From Trichoplusia ni (taxonomy: Eukaryota > Arthropoda > Insecta > Lepidoptera > Noctuidae), in the NCBI RefSeq assembly GCF_003590095.1, contig NC_039483.1, positions 6,262,001-6,326,000 of the forward strand: a DNA stretch of 64,000 nt, in the 5' to 3' direction. A program made the position numbers and the translations under genes. Shown piece after piece: positions 46,311 to 55,620 of the stretch; the stretch's first letter is position 1, and each line of letters begins with the position of its first letter. The notes below the pieces were generated by a model. The model ran no database searches and was not told the DNA's origin. It saw only the letters and a program-made list of their open reading frames with translations.

Positions 46311-47606
46311 TTAATTATTTATGGTCCGACCTACGCAGTATGAGCTCACTGTGTCGTGATGTCTTGCAGCGCTGCTCTTGGGTTTAGCTTTGAGTTTTTG
46401 TATTATTGGGTCCCAAGTAGGTGATATCTTCCAGCCATCTTCTCTATTGAAATTAGGGTGTTTTTTAATCTCAATAGCCTCGCGAAACATCCTTGGTAGG
46501 AATTTGGATTCTTTAGCGAGGATCTGTGGTTGATCAAATCTAATATAATGGCTGGAGCCTTCAGCATGTTCGGCGACTGCAGACTTCGTTGAGCGGCGGT
46601 GTTTGACGTCAGCTATGTGTTCTTTTACGCGGGTCCCTATGCTTCGTTTAGTTTGACCGATATAAGAGAGGCCGCAGTCACAATCTAGTTTGTATACTCC
46701 TGCATCTTGTAGAGGTATGTGACACTTGACAGGTGGTAGGGACTGGCTAATCTTCTTGGGCGGCTTGAAGTATGTTTTAATTGAAGCTCGCTTCAGGATG
46801 TAACCAATCTTGTCAGTGACTCCTCGGACGTATGGTAGTACAGCAGGCAAACGATCAACTGTGGCTGGCTTCACTCGGTTTCTGTGACGGGGCCGTGGAA
46901 CTTGGAGCTTGTTGTCTCGCAGTACTTGCTTGACGTGTTGAAGCTCAGCGGCAAGGTGTCTGTCATCACAGAGTCCGTGTGCTCTCTGAAACAAAGATTT
47001 TCCCACGGTAGCTAACTGTTTCGGGTGGTGGTGAGATTCACCGTTTAAGTACCTATCTGTATGGGTCTTTTTGCGATACACGGTGTGACTTATGGTCTGA
47101 TCAGGATTCCGTTTAACTAATATGTCTAGGAAGGCAAGAGATTTGTTATCCTCCAACTCCATAGTGAATTGAATTTTGTTATTTATGGAGTTGAGATGTT
47201 TTAAAAATGCATTTACTTGGTTAGATGGTAAAATTGTGAAAGTGTCATCTACGTACCGTTTATAAAACCTGGGAGTGAAAGGAGCTGTTTTTAAGGCTGT
47301 CTCCTCGAAGTCTTCCATGAATATATCAGCGACTACAGGGGATACAGGCGAGCCCATCGCTACACCATCTACTTGTACATAGAAATGATTGTTCCACAGC
47401 AGGTAGCCAGATGTGAGGCAGTGTTCTAAGAGTTCTGCATATGCTAGAGGTAAGTTGTTCTCTGCTAGCTTCTTGGAGACAATTTCAATGCAATCCTTAA
47501 CTGGTAGGCATGTAAACAGGGACTGTACATCGAAACTAACCATTACTTCATTGTCATGAAGATGTAGATTTTTAATCTCATTGACAAAGTGGTATGAATC
47601 CTTCAC
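46311..47606 (-). CDS. Penelope-like reverse transcriptase with GIY-YIG endonuclease, 5'-truncated (left copy)
   Basis: Open frame of 442 codons from 47639, of which the first 11 (MYIEMIVPQHE) come from reading the inverted neighbour in antisense; genuine PLE protein starts at VKDSYHF (47606). In 442-residue numbering: RT motif A FDVQSLF with Asp37, motif B AMGSPVSP 94-101, motif C YVDD 129-132, linker, then the GIY-YIG nuclease: GVY 314-316, YIG 326-328, Arg337, and a Glu near 388-390. Cys residues (306, 320, 322) resemble the small zinc-binding motif of PLE nucleases. Family proteins are usually about 700-850 residues, so the N-terminal half (including fingers motifs) is missing. No frameshift or stop interrupts what remains. 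It is probably not active alone. Confidence 0.85.
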   Translation of the reverse strand: MKDSYHFVNEIKNLHLHDNEVMVSFDVQSLFTCLPVKDCIEIVSKKLAENNLPLAYAELLEHCLTSGYLLWNNHFYVQVDGVAMGSPVSPVVADIFMEDFEETALKTAPFTPRFYKRYVDDTFTILPSNQVNAFLKHLNSINNKIQFTMELEDNKSLAFLDILVKRNPDQTISHTVYRKKTHTDRYLNGESHHHPKQLATVGKSLFQRAHGLCDDRHLAAELQHVKQVLRDNKLQVPRPRHRNRVKPATVDRLPAVLPYVRGVTDKIGYILKRASIKTYFKPPKKISQSLPPVKCHIPLQDAGVYKLDCDCGLSYIGQTKRSIGTRVKEHIADVKHRRSTKSAVAEHAEGSSHYIRFDQPQILAKESKFLPRMFREAIEIKKHPNFNREDGWKISPTWDPIIQKLKAKPKSSAARHHDTVSSYCVGRTINN

Positions 47607-47609
47607 TTC

Positions 47610-48701
47610 ATGCTGTGGAACAATCATTTCTATGTACAAGTAGATGGTGTAGCGATGGGCTCGCCTGTATCCCCTGTAGTCGCTGATATATTCATGGAAG
47701 ACTTCGAGGAGACAGCCTTAAAAACAGCTCCTTTCACTCCCAGGTTTTATAAACGGTACGTAGATGACACTTTCACAATTTTACCATCTAACCAAGTAAA
47801 TGCATTTTTAAAACATCTCAACTCCATAAATAACAAAATTCAATTCACTATGGAGTTGGAGGATAACAAATCTCTTGCCTTCCTAGACATATTAGTTAAA
47901 CGGAATCCTGATCAGACCATAAGTCACACCGTGTATCGCAAAAAGACCCATACAGATAGGTACTTAAACGGTGAATCTCACCACCACCCGAAACAGTTAG
48001 CTACCGTGGGAAAATCTTTGTTTCAGAGAGCACACGGACTCTGTGATGACAGACACCTTGCCGCTGAGCTTCAACACGTCAAGCAAGTACTGCGAGACAA
48101 CAAGCTCCAAGTTCCACGGCCCCGTCACAGAAACCGAGTGAAGCCAGCCACATTTGATCGTTTGCCTGCTGTACTACCATACGTCCGAGGAGTCACTGAC
48201 AAGATTGGTTACATCCTGAAGCGAGCTTCAATTAAAACATACTTCAAGCCGCCCAAGAAGATTAGCCAGTCCCTACCATCTGTCAAGTGTCACATACCTC
48301 TACAAGATGCAGGAGTATACAAACTAGATTGTGACTGCGGCCTCTCTTATATCGGTCAAACTAAACGAAGCATAGGGACCCGCGTAAAAGAACACATAGC
48401 TGACGTCAAACACCGCCGCTCAACGAAGTCTGCAGTCGCCGAACATGCTGAAGGCTCCAGCCATTATATTAGATTTGATCAACCACAGATCCTCGCTAAA
48501 GAATCCAAATTCCTACCAAGGATGTTTCGCGAGGCTATTGAGATTAAAAAACACCCTAATTTCAATAGAGAAGATGGCTGGAAGATATCACCTACTTGGG
48601 ACCCAATAATACAAAAACTCAAAGCTAAACCCAAGAGCAGCGCTGCAAGACATCACGACACAGTGAGCTCATACTGCGTAGGTCGGACCATAAATAATTA
48701 A
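47610..48701 (+). CDS. Penelope-like RT/GIY-YIG protein, more strongly 5'-truncated (right copy)
   Basis: 363 codons, starting at an ATG created at the joint; from the second residue (LWNNHFYVQVDGVAMGSPV) it equals the left copy. It lacks RT motif A and its catalytic Asp but keeps motif B, YVDD and the whole GIY-YIG nuclease (CDCGLSYIGQTKRS). It differs from the left copy at PATV/PATF and SLPP/SLPS. Because motif A is missing it cannot be a working reverse transcriptase; the nuclease part could in principle still fold. The region downstream of the stop to 48857 is the family's 3' non-coding end. Confidence 0.85.
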   Translation: MLWNNHFYVQVDGVAMGSPVSPVVADIFMEDFEETALKTAPFTPRFYKRYVDDTFTILPSNQVNAFLKHLNSINNKIQFTMELEDNKSLAFLDILVKRNPDQTISHTVYRKKTHTDRYLNGESHHHPKQLATVGKSLFQRAHGLCDDRHLAAELQHVKQVLRDNKLQVPRPRHRNRVKPATFDRLPAVLPYVRGVTDKIGYILKRASIKTYFKPPKKISQSLPSVKCHIPLQDAGVYKLDCDCGLSYIGQTKRSIGTRVKEHIADVKHRRSTKSAVAEHAEGSSHYIRFDQPQILAKESKFLPRMFREAIEIKKHPNFNREDGWKISPTWDPIIQKLKAKPKSSAARHHDTVSSYCVGRTINN

Positions 48702-48770
48702 TTAAAAATATGAAGGTAGAACGAGCAACATCTTCTGTCAAGACGAACACCATCTCAGTCTGCCCGTGAC

Positions 48771-48811
48771 CATGATACCTGCAAAGGTGTCGAAACGTCG
48801 GGAACTAAAAC
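48771..48811 (+). other. Hammerhead-like fold candidate in the PLE 3' end
   Basis: TGAT, a small hairpin ACCT-GCAA-AGGT, then GTCGAAAC followed by GTCGGG, is laid out like the core of a hammerhead ribozyme (CUGAUGA - helix II - GAAA). Hammerhead motifs are documented in PLE ends in other animals. The 5' core (CUGAUGA) is not intact here, so activity is doubtful. The mirror copy is at about 46207-46247 (minus) and a third at about 62990-63027 (minus). Confidence 0.25.
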
Positions 48812-48889
48812 CAAAAATTAAACCGCGATAAAATCCGTAAAAGTCGTTTCATTTCAATGTCTAACATTCGCGTAAACCTAAGAAACCAC

Positions 48890-48901
48890 TAGATAGAGTT
48901 T
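48890..48901. repeat. Target-site duplication, right copy
   Basis: TAGATAGAGTTT, identical to 46145-46156. Confidence 0.7.
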
Positions 48902-49177
48902 TTGAAAATGGTGAAGATGAGTGCGTAATCAGGGTACTGCCAAGCATTTTTTTTTCTCCACAGTCTTAAGTATTCGAAAGCGCTGAAGGTTGGAAAAATC
49001 ATTATACTGCCGACGGCGTTCAAAACGTGCTACGTATTAGCCTTATTTGGTTTAATGATTTTGGTATCTGAATTTTAACCGTTGATGATTTAGCAGAACT
49101 TACTACCATTAAATCAATTCAAAATCAACAAAATCCAACTACTATTATAAAGGCATAAGTTTTGATATTAGTTACTC
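48902..49177. other. No gene seen
   Basis: Flanking DNA to the right of the PLE; AT-rich, no repeats recognised. Confidence 0.3.
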
Positions 49178-49300
49178 TATCACACAAAAACCATTAAACG
49201 GATTTAGACAAAACTATACACACATTTAGTTTAAACCTGGATAAACACAGGATAGTTTTCAGCCCGATTTTATGTTCCTGTGCGATCGACCTTAAAATAG
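49178..49300 (+). repeat. CTAGT-ended family 3, 5'-part fragment
   Basis: 'CACACAAAAACCATTAAACG' + GATTTAGACAAAAC … GGATAAACACAGGATAGTTT … CCTGTGCGATCG. The GC-rich 3' end and CTAG are absent. Confidence 0.35.
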
Positions 49301-49800
49301 AGCAATTTTTTTTATGTGCAACAATCGTAAGTACGATATAATTAAAACAAATAAATGTAATTCCAATTCCACCTTCGTTTTTATGTTATATCTACAACAC
49401 ATATCTATTCTATGTTCTATTGCCCAAAATGACTTGTGGAAAATGTCTTAGGTATTAGGACGGCTATTACACATTGACCTTTTTAACTTATGTATGTGAC
49501 TAAGACTTGACATGTATACATTTATTTCTTTGTATTGCAATTAAAACGCTGTTTGTGATACAATGTTTTGGTATTTTCGTTCTAGACTATAACTTTTTTC
49601 ACACTGGAATCTACAAAATATTATGCAGTTTATTTCATTTACACCTGTTGTAACAATATTCCAAAGAAATAGATCAATATTTTCACTCTTGTATATGATA
49701 GCCCGTAAAAACAAGCTTAAATTTAATATTAGTCTCTTCGCACCTAAATCCATCTATATTAATACAGGCATGATTCCAAAAATTTTCAGATAAACCAAGC

Positions 49801-49950
49801 ATCATCATAATCAGCTCATATTCGTCCACTGGATATAGGCCTTCTCAATTGCACGCCATCGAGATCTATCTTCGGCTGCTCGCATCCAGCTCCTAACAAC
49901 CATCTTGTGCAGACCATCACTCCGTGCCTGTGGACGTCCTTTAGACATTA
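49801..49950 (-). repeat. RTE-clade LINE 3' end
   Basis: 'TCATCATAATCAGCTCATAT' at the tail, 'CACTGGATATAGGCCTTC', then 'GCACGCCATCGAGATCTATC' + TTCGGCTGCTCGCATCCAG, coding (minus) for the CEQPKIDLDG remnant; same block order as 17140-17312. Confidence 0.65.
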
Positions 49951-49984
49951 CCAAAACCACCTTAAAAAAATGCAAGTGTGTGAC

Positions 49985-50055
49985 AGAGACGTCGCTCTAC
50001 ACCGTGCAATGTTTTGTCTCGCTTTCTTTACAACAGTCTTACTTTAAAAGCGGGG
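49985..50055 (+). repeat. Interspersed module ('GTTTTGTCTCGCTTTC')
   Basis: 'GAGACGTCGCTCTACACCGT' + GCAATGTTTTGTCTCGC … TTACTTTAAAAG. This is the same module as 37245-37315, here directly after an RTE tail. Confidence 0.45.
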
Positions 50056-50394
50056 AGGCGTGCAGCTTACTTCGTGCATATTAACACACGAGCTTCCATT
50101 CACACCTCTTTTGTATTCGTAGTCTTGTATCCGATGTTTAAAGACCCATTCTCACTGAAAAAACTGTAAAAGATTATTATAATTAATATAAATTAGTATA
50201 AAAATCAGCAGACCTGAAGTAAAGGTCTATACCAGTAACAGATCTGACGTGTTTTGATTTCTGTAGAATTAGAAATTGACTGAGCGATCCAAAAATAGAC
50301 ATGTTTAATTAGTTATTAATATTCATATTAAAATTGTTTTGTTTAAATCATTAATTTCTATTGTGTTTCTTCAGTCTGAATAATCGACTGCATT
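50056..50394. other. No gene seen
   Basis: AT-rich, unique-looking. Confidence 0.3.
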
Positions 50395-50500
50395 CATAGC
50401 CGCGTGGTAAAGGTCCTTAAACATAATGGGCGTGCAGCGTAGGACAAGCGCTTGTGTGGTCCATGAATACTTGTATGAATTTTGTTGTCTATGTGCATAT
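50395..50500 (+). repeat. SINE family B, degenerate plus-strand copy
   Basis: 'GTAGGACAAGCGCTTGTGTG' + GTCCATGAATACTTG follows the family B body; the B-box is mutated. Confidence 0.35.
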
Positions 50501-51689
50501 GACATAGATGTTTGTGAAAACACCCGCAAAAAAATTAGATTCCTAATGATTTACTTTTCATTTAAGAAAAAAGAATGGTCGCATGGCCATGTAGTATTTA
50601 GAAAGGTTTAAATTTTTGAAATAAAAATAAATTGCTGGTTATATTTTTCACGGTTATTGTTTGCAGTTCGTGAGTAAAGCCTTTAAGGTTCCGCATACAC
50701 AGCGCTGACGTATCTGTGTCACGGTCAAGATTTTAACTTTGACTTTTTTATAAGCCTACAGCTGTGCAGACGACATACATCGCCAGCTTATTATAGCACA
50801 AGGACGTAGCATTATTAATAGAATACGCGATGTGTTAAAGTTTAATTTTAAATAAATTATTACGTAGAATGAAGCCTTATTTTTAGATCATGCCGCTGGT
50901 CGACTAATATATATAATTTAATTACTTAATTGACTTGAAACGAAATAGTTCTTTGTAATTTCAGTCTTCTTATTCCATTTCGTAACCATTTCAGCCAACT
51001 TGCATTAGCCACATAATGAGTTTAACTTATGAAATTGGTTTAACTGGAAACTATAGCACCCAAGGGAACAAATTCTGACCCCAAAACAAGACAAGTTCCC
51101 GTTCCATTTCGAGTTTAATTCCCACTTTTTTCATAGAAATTTTCTACTAAAGTGACGTACCGCACGTTTACCTTTTGTCCAATTTTCTTCTGATTTTTCC
51201 AAATCGAAACTGGCTATAGGTGCGAAAATTGCCCTCATTACCCATTTCGATCCCAATATCTGCAAGCTGGTACATATAAAATTCTTTTTACCCTCCACAA
51301 GACCGTCATAAAAAACACCCAAATATTTTACAAGCGAATTTAACCGCAAAATATGATTGTGCTAACTAACTAATTCCTATAGAATATTTAAAAACCACCT
51401 TTGTTTCCAGAACTGCGGAGTAATCCGACCGCAGAAAACTCGGGTCATCAATCCCCACAACCCATGTTTTAAAACCAAAATACCCTCAAACGAATCCCCT
51501 TTTTACATTGTCAATTTACATAAACCCTTTTCACACTTCGCATACAAGAATCAAGCAATACACTAAACACACACACATAAAAAGAAAAATTCTTAACGTT
51601 AAAACGGCAACAATGATTTTAGTTCAAGCCTTCACCAAACAGTCTACTCTTATTTGAGATACCGTATTTAGCGACAAGGACGGCAACAC
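50501..51689. other. No gene seen
   Basis: AT-rich; no recognised repeats and no frames with protein-like composition. Confidence 0.35.
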
Positions 51690-51805
51690 AAAAACAATGA
51701 CGCGCGAGCGGGACGCCCGATATAAGATGCCGTAGCTTCGTAGCTACGGGCTAAAAGCTACGGCAGTCCGATCGTAGACTCCTATCGTAGCGCGCCTACG
51801 TGGTC
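51690..51805. repeat. GC-rich patch with palindromes
   Basis: CCGTAGCTT (51730-51738) is inverted at 51755-51763, and the palindrome CGTAGCTACG sits between them at 51739-51748. CpG-rich text (GACGCGCGAGCGGGACGCCC) precedes it. This could be the tip of a fold-back transposon or a CpG-rich regulatory patch; there is no downstream gene to support the latter. Confidence 0.4.
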
Positions 51806-53055
51806 GAGCAACTTTCGTAATTTTCATAGTATCTAAAAAGGAATTATGTTTGTGTGCGTAGCAAGCGTACAGGTTTTCATTGTGTGTCATATTGTTATGT
51901 AAAAAAGTGGATAAGTTTTTGTCCGATAGTTCAACGTACAATATAATTGTGAAAGCGAATGGTAGCGGCTTGTACGGATTGGACGATGGTATGAAAATAC
52001 TTTATTTAAAAGTTTCTTTTGTTTTTTATTTTCTTGATTCCGGTGTGATAATTCGATATATTTTTCTTTTTTCCTTTAATAACTGACTTTCAGGTGATAA
52101 AAGAGGTTATTTACGTATTTCAATATTGTCTAGATTATATTTTGTGTTCCAGCTTTGGCCCCATTCTTTCGCAGCATACTAACTTTATTTCGCGTTTGTT
52201 GGTACATTATTATAACCTGAAAGTTCGATTATCATAATTAAAAATACTCTATACAATATTACTTAATTATAAGCTTACATCTTTAAACAAGTTGTAGTTA
52301 TTCTGCAAACATTTTATAAGAACAACGTATATTACAAATACACCTATTATCAGACTAAAATATATTTAATAAAACCGTTATAAGTCATTATTTATTGTCA
52401 CGTTCCATAAAAACATTCCTGGCGTTTTCCATTTAATTGTTTACGGCCGCATAATCGTCGCGAAGAAAATTTAATTATAATTTCCCATTTATAAAATGGG
52501 ATGAGAAGAAAAAATCAATTATTATATTCAATTATTAATTAAATTGTAATTCTGTTTTCCATTAAATTGAATTATTAATTACGTACACATGTTACTTATT
52601 ACTTGCTTTTGAATGTAAAGCGTAATTTACTCTTCATATATTGAAATTTAGCTTCTATTTATAGAACCACGGCGTTATAGTCATTTAATGGGATATTATA
52701 AATTTAAATATCGACAATTCATTTTATTAAATTCATTGTCCTTATATAGGTTACATATGACTGTCTCGTACATATTTAACAAATATGTGTATTAAGAGGA
52801 CAGTGCAAAGAAATTACGCGTGTATAAGGTTTTATAAATATACCAAAGGAAAACACTTAACTCGCTTTTAATATTTGTTTCAAAAACAGCTCCAAAAAAA
52901 TTATTCAAATATTACCAGATTAAATACAACTATAGCCAGTAGCAAGCGAGAAAAATATTACATAACATGATAAATAAAAAAGGCGATGGAATACAATAAA
53001 TTCATTCAACATTTGTATGATTTAAGAGCTTTTGTGAAAAAGCTCAAAAAATCAG
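51806..53055. other. No gene seen; small hairpin
   Basis: Very AT-rich. A hairpin TCCCATTT-ATA-AAATGGGA lies at 52483-52494+7 (arms 52483-52490 and 52494-52501). Confidence 0.4.
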
Positions 53056-53420
53056 AGGAGCTCGTGGCTAAGCTATAACCACATAAGTAATTCGATCACA
53101 GGTTAAGCTATGCTTGACGCGGTTGGTCCGTAGATGGGTGACCATCTTTGTCATAACGAGTTCCTCCGTGTTTCGGAAGGCACGTAAAATTGTGGGTCCC
53201 GGCTGTTATTCCTACATCTTTGACAGTCGTTACAGGTAGTCAGAAGCTTGAAAAAGTCTGACAGCCGGTCTAACCAAGGGGTATCGTGTTGCCCAGGTAA
53301 CTGGGTTGAGGAGGTTAGATAGGCAGTCGCTCCTTGTAAAACACTGGTACTTAGCTGAAACCGGTTGGACTGGTAGCCGACCCCAACATACTTGGGAAAA
53401 GGCTAGGCCAATGATGAAGA
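53056..53420 (+). repeat. 5S-rRNA-derived SINE, best copy
   Basis: The head contains CGATCACAGGTTAAGC, then GACGCGGTTGGTCCGTAGAT + GGGTGACC, matching the order and text of the internal promoter half of animal 5S rRNA (CGATCACCGAAGTTAAGC … GGCGCGGTTAGTAC…GGATGGGTGACC). A body unrelated to 5S follows (GTCCCGGCTGTTATTCC, GTGTTGCCCAGGTAACTGGG, CCGACCCCAACATACTTGGG), then AAAAGGCTAGG and a short GATGA tail. A 5S head, unrelated body and simple tail define SINE3-class elements. Other copies: 62190-62560 (minus), 45325-45690, 27958-28210, 57095-57300, and fragments at 4603, 22105 and 688. Confidence 0.75.
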
Positions 53421-53489
53421 GCTTTTGTGAAAATAGGATCTTACTTATATTATAGTTTCTTTATGGCGTTTCTTTTGTGTCGAAAAACC

Positions 53490-53582
53490 TATGACTGATA
53501 GAAGATAGATCGATGGCATGCAATTGGGGAAGCCTGTCTCTAACAGTGGACGAATATGAGCCGATGATGATGATGATGGACC
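53490..53582 (+). repeat. RTE-type LINE 3' end
   Basis: 'GAAGATAGATCGATGGCATG' + CAATTGGGGAAGCCTGTC … GTGGACGAATATGAGC + (TGATGA)n. The same end as 17140-17312, only 70 bp downstream of a 5S-derived SINE. Confidence 0.6.
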
Positions 53583-53886
53583 TATGTTAAGGTGTTAAAT
53601 AACGTGTTACTTTACCTGCTACCAAACGGTATTAATAGCCGACTATACCATAACACATCGAGAATATTCGACTAGTATTCGAATATTCGAATATAGTTGA
53701 TGAGTATACTTATTACTCGATTCAAATGTCACCCAATTTGACGCCTCTGCATTGACATAAGTGTAAAATAATGAATCGGACAAATGTCTGTCATTGACTG
53801 ACAGCTTACGTATCATAATGTTGTTGTCAAAATTGTATATAAATTCGACTATTTTGCCTTGTCACTTCCGTAAAGTATGTAATCTT

Positions 53887-54203
53887 ATAATAGGGATGAT
53901 GACAATTTTTTTTTGCCGTGTCCGTCTTGTAGTTTTTTATATAATAATGGATACGTATTTTTTAATTTGTCCCGCAAACATAAATTGACCAAATTACAGT
54001 GAATTAAACTTACGCGTGACGTCACGATTGAGTATAAATTTTATCATATCGTTACGTCGCAAGCCCCCTCTCTTAAACTTTAAAGCACTTAATCTTTGTC
54101 AATTCTAGTTTTTCTGAAAAAGGAAAAAATACGTGTCTCATACTTTTCAATTATCTAAATGAGGGACTAATGAGATTTTTTCTTTTTATACCCAGTCATC
54201 ATC
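53887..54203 (+). repeat. Dispersed repeat, copy 1 of a close pair
   Basis: Starts ATAATAGGGATGATGACAAT and ends CCCAGTCATCATC; includes ACGCGTGACGTCACGATTGA and 'AAGCCCCCTCTCTTAAAC'. It is nearly the same as 60003-60353 in the same orientation. No coding; class unknown. Confidence 0.6.
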
Positions 54204-54779
54204 CTTATTGTTTAAAAAACAAAATTTTCTGTTATTGTTCTAACTGTTCAAATTACACAATCGTTTCGTCAAAAGGATTTAAACCTATTTACAGAGCAAA
54301 AGCTGATTCCTGGTATTTAAGTAAAGTACAAATTTAAACAAAACACAATCAAGGACTTCCCTGTTTATTCATATAAATTAAGATTATCTTCAAATTAATT
54401 AAACTCTACAAATCCAATTTAGATTCCGAAGACCCCATTTGAAGATCAATTTGTATTTTTTTATTATTGTTTAACAGCCTCTTTGGCTGCAATTAATTGG
54501 AGTTTCACGGAAATGGGAACTGTTACAATCTATTGAATTAAGTTTTTTTGTTCGTTATTTTTTTAAGAGTTCGCCCTGTCGACTTAAAGTGTAGTCTCAT
54601 TTAAATCTGATGAGATTATGGGGAAAAAAATCGAGAAGTTGAATTCTATCTTGGGAAATTAATTTTCATTCGAATTACAAAGGGCGTAAGGAGTCATCAT
54701 TATTTTCCAATATGAACCTTAATCAACTATACCAACCATAGTTTGCACGTTTAGACAATAGGTTGAGGTAACCACGACA
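54204..54779. other. No gene seen
   Basis: AT-rich, unique-looking. Confidence 0.3.
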
Positions 54780-54930
54780 ATGCCATTTTAAATAGCGTAC
54801 TGGTAAGTGACGTCATACGCAATTATATTTCACCGCATCCTCTTCTTTTTTTGTTTACGACCATAAAAGAAAAAAAATACGTATCCAATATTTTTTCCAA
54901 ATCTAACTGACGGACGAAACAATTTTATTC
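54780..54930. repeat. MITE-like fragment, right end
   Basis: 'CTGGTAAGTGACGTCATACG', 'TTTTTTTGTTTACGACCATA', 'ATACGTATCCAATATTTTTT' and AAATCTAACTGACGGACGAA match the right half of the 22631-22885 family. Confidence 0.45.
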
Positions 54931-54969
54931 CTTCAGAAAATAAAACGAATCGTATTATAATTTACTACT

Positions 54970-55078
54970 AATCACATAAATGCTTATCCTACGTTAGGAT
55001 CGAACACACGACACGTCGCTTACAGTTAGTTTACTGTGGTGACTGTGCCACTCGGCTATCCGTGCACGTGCAGTCGAT
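54970..55078 (-). repeat. SINE family B copy
   Basis: Plus-strand text GGATCGAACACACGACACGT holds the reversed B-box; 'GGTGACTGTGCCACTCGGCT' is the reversed A-box side of the head. Confidence 0.5.
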
Positions 55079-55534
55079 ATATAATCCAAGGGCACGAATT
55101 TTGCAATACAGGAATATAAAAAAGTGGGCATTAATTTAACTTTGAACAATGAAAGGATTATCTTAAATCGTATGGTATTTATTTTGGGCCTAGAAACCCA
55201 CTACCGTTATTACAGGCAGAAGTATAAAACAAATACTTCGCTTATAGGAATGAAGGTTTTATTCAAAGTAATTGACGGAAAATTACAGAAGCCCATTCAT
55301 TACAATAGGTGCTATCGCGACAATCTTATAGAGAGAGCTTAGACGGACGCGAACAGGAGGGAAGAATAACGAGGCAATTAATAAAAAGTTAAGCAATTAA
55401 CTTTTAATCCAACGCCTTAGTAAATTCCTTTGTAAACAAATGAAAAACCATTTTCAATAAATAAAGGTGGTAATTGAAAAAGTAAAATACCTTACAGGCT
55501 GGTTTAATATTGTTATATTGAGTAATGAGACTTT

Positions 55535-55620
55535 TTTAAGGGTTCTGTATCAAAAGATAAAAATAGAACCCTGTTGCTGAGGCTCTGCTGTCTGACCGAC
55601 GGCCCGATTTATCTGCAAGT
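55535..55620 (+). repeat. Interspersed repeat of the 3090-3250 family
   Basis: AGGGTTCTGTATCAAAAGAT … AGAACCCTGTTGCTGAGGCT + CTGCTGTCTGACCGACGG. Confidence 0.5.

Larger units (their letters stand above)
46157..48889. mobile_element. Penelope-like element, head-to-head inverted pair
   Basis: Two 5'-truncated copies lie with their 5' ends facing each other and their 3' ends outward. 46155-47402 is the inverted mate of 47611-48857, about 1.25 kb per arm; the two encoded proteins differ at two residues over the shared 360. The spacer 47403-47606 is extra 5' sequence of the left copy. The joint at 47607-47610 (TTCA) is clean. The right end has 32 bp (48858-48889) not present on the left. One 12-bp target duplication encloses the whole unit, so it went in as one event. 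The arms' near identity points to a recent insertion. Confidence 0.85.

Noticed and set aside
46311..48701. Two independent divergent host genes
   Set aside because: They are inverted copies of one Penelope-like element with RT and GIY-YIG motifs and a shared target-site duplication.
53070..53170. 5S rRNA gene
   Set aside because: Only the internal promoter half is similar, the flanking helices are absent, and it is repeated with a SINE body and tail.
53655..53700. Heat-shock-element-like TTCGAATATTCGAA palindrome
   Set aside because: AT-rich palindromes of this size are expected by chance here and no promoter or gene follows.
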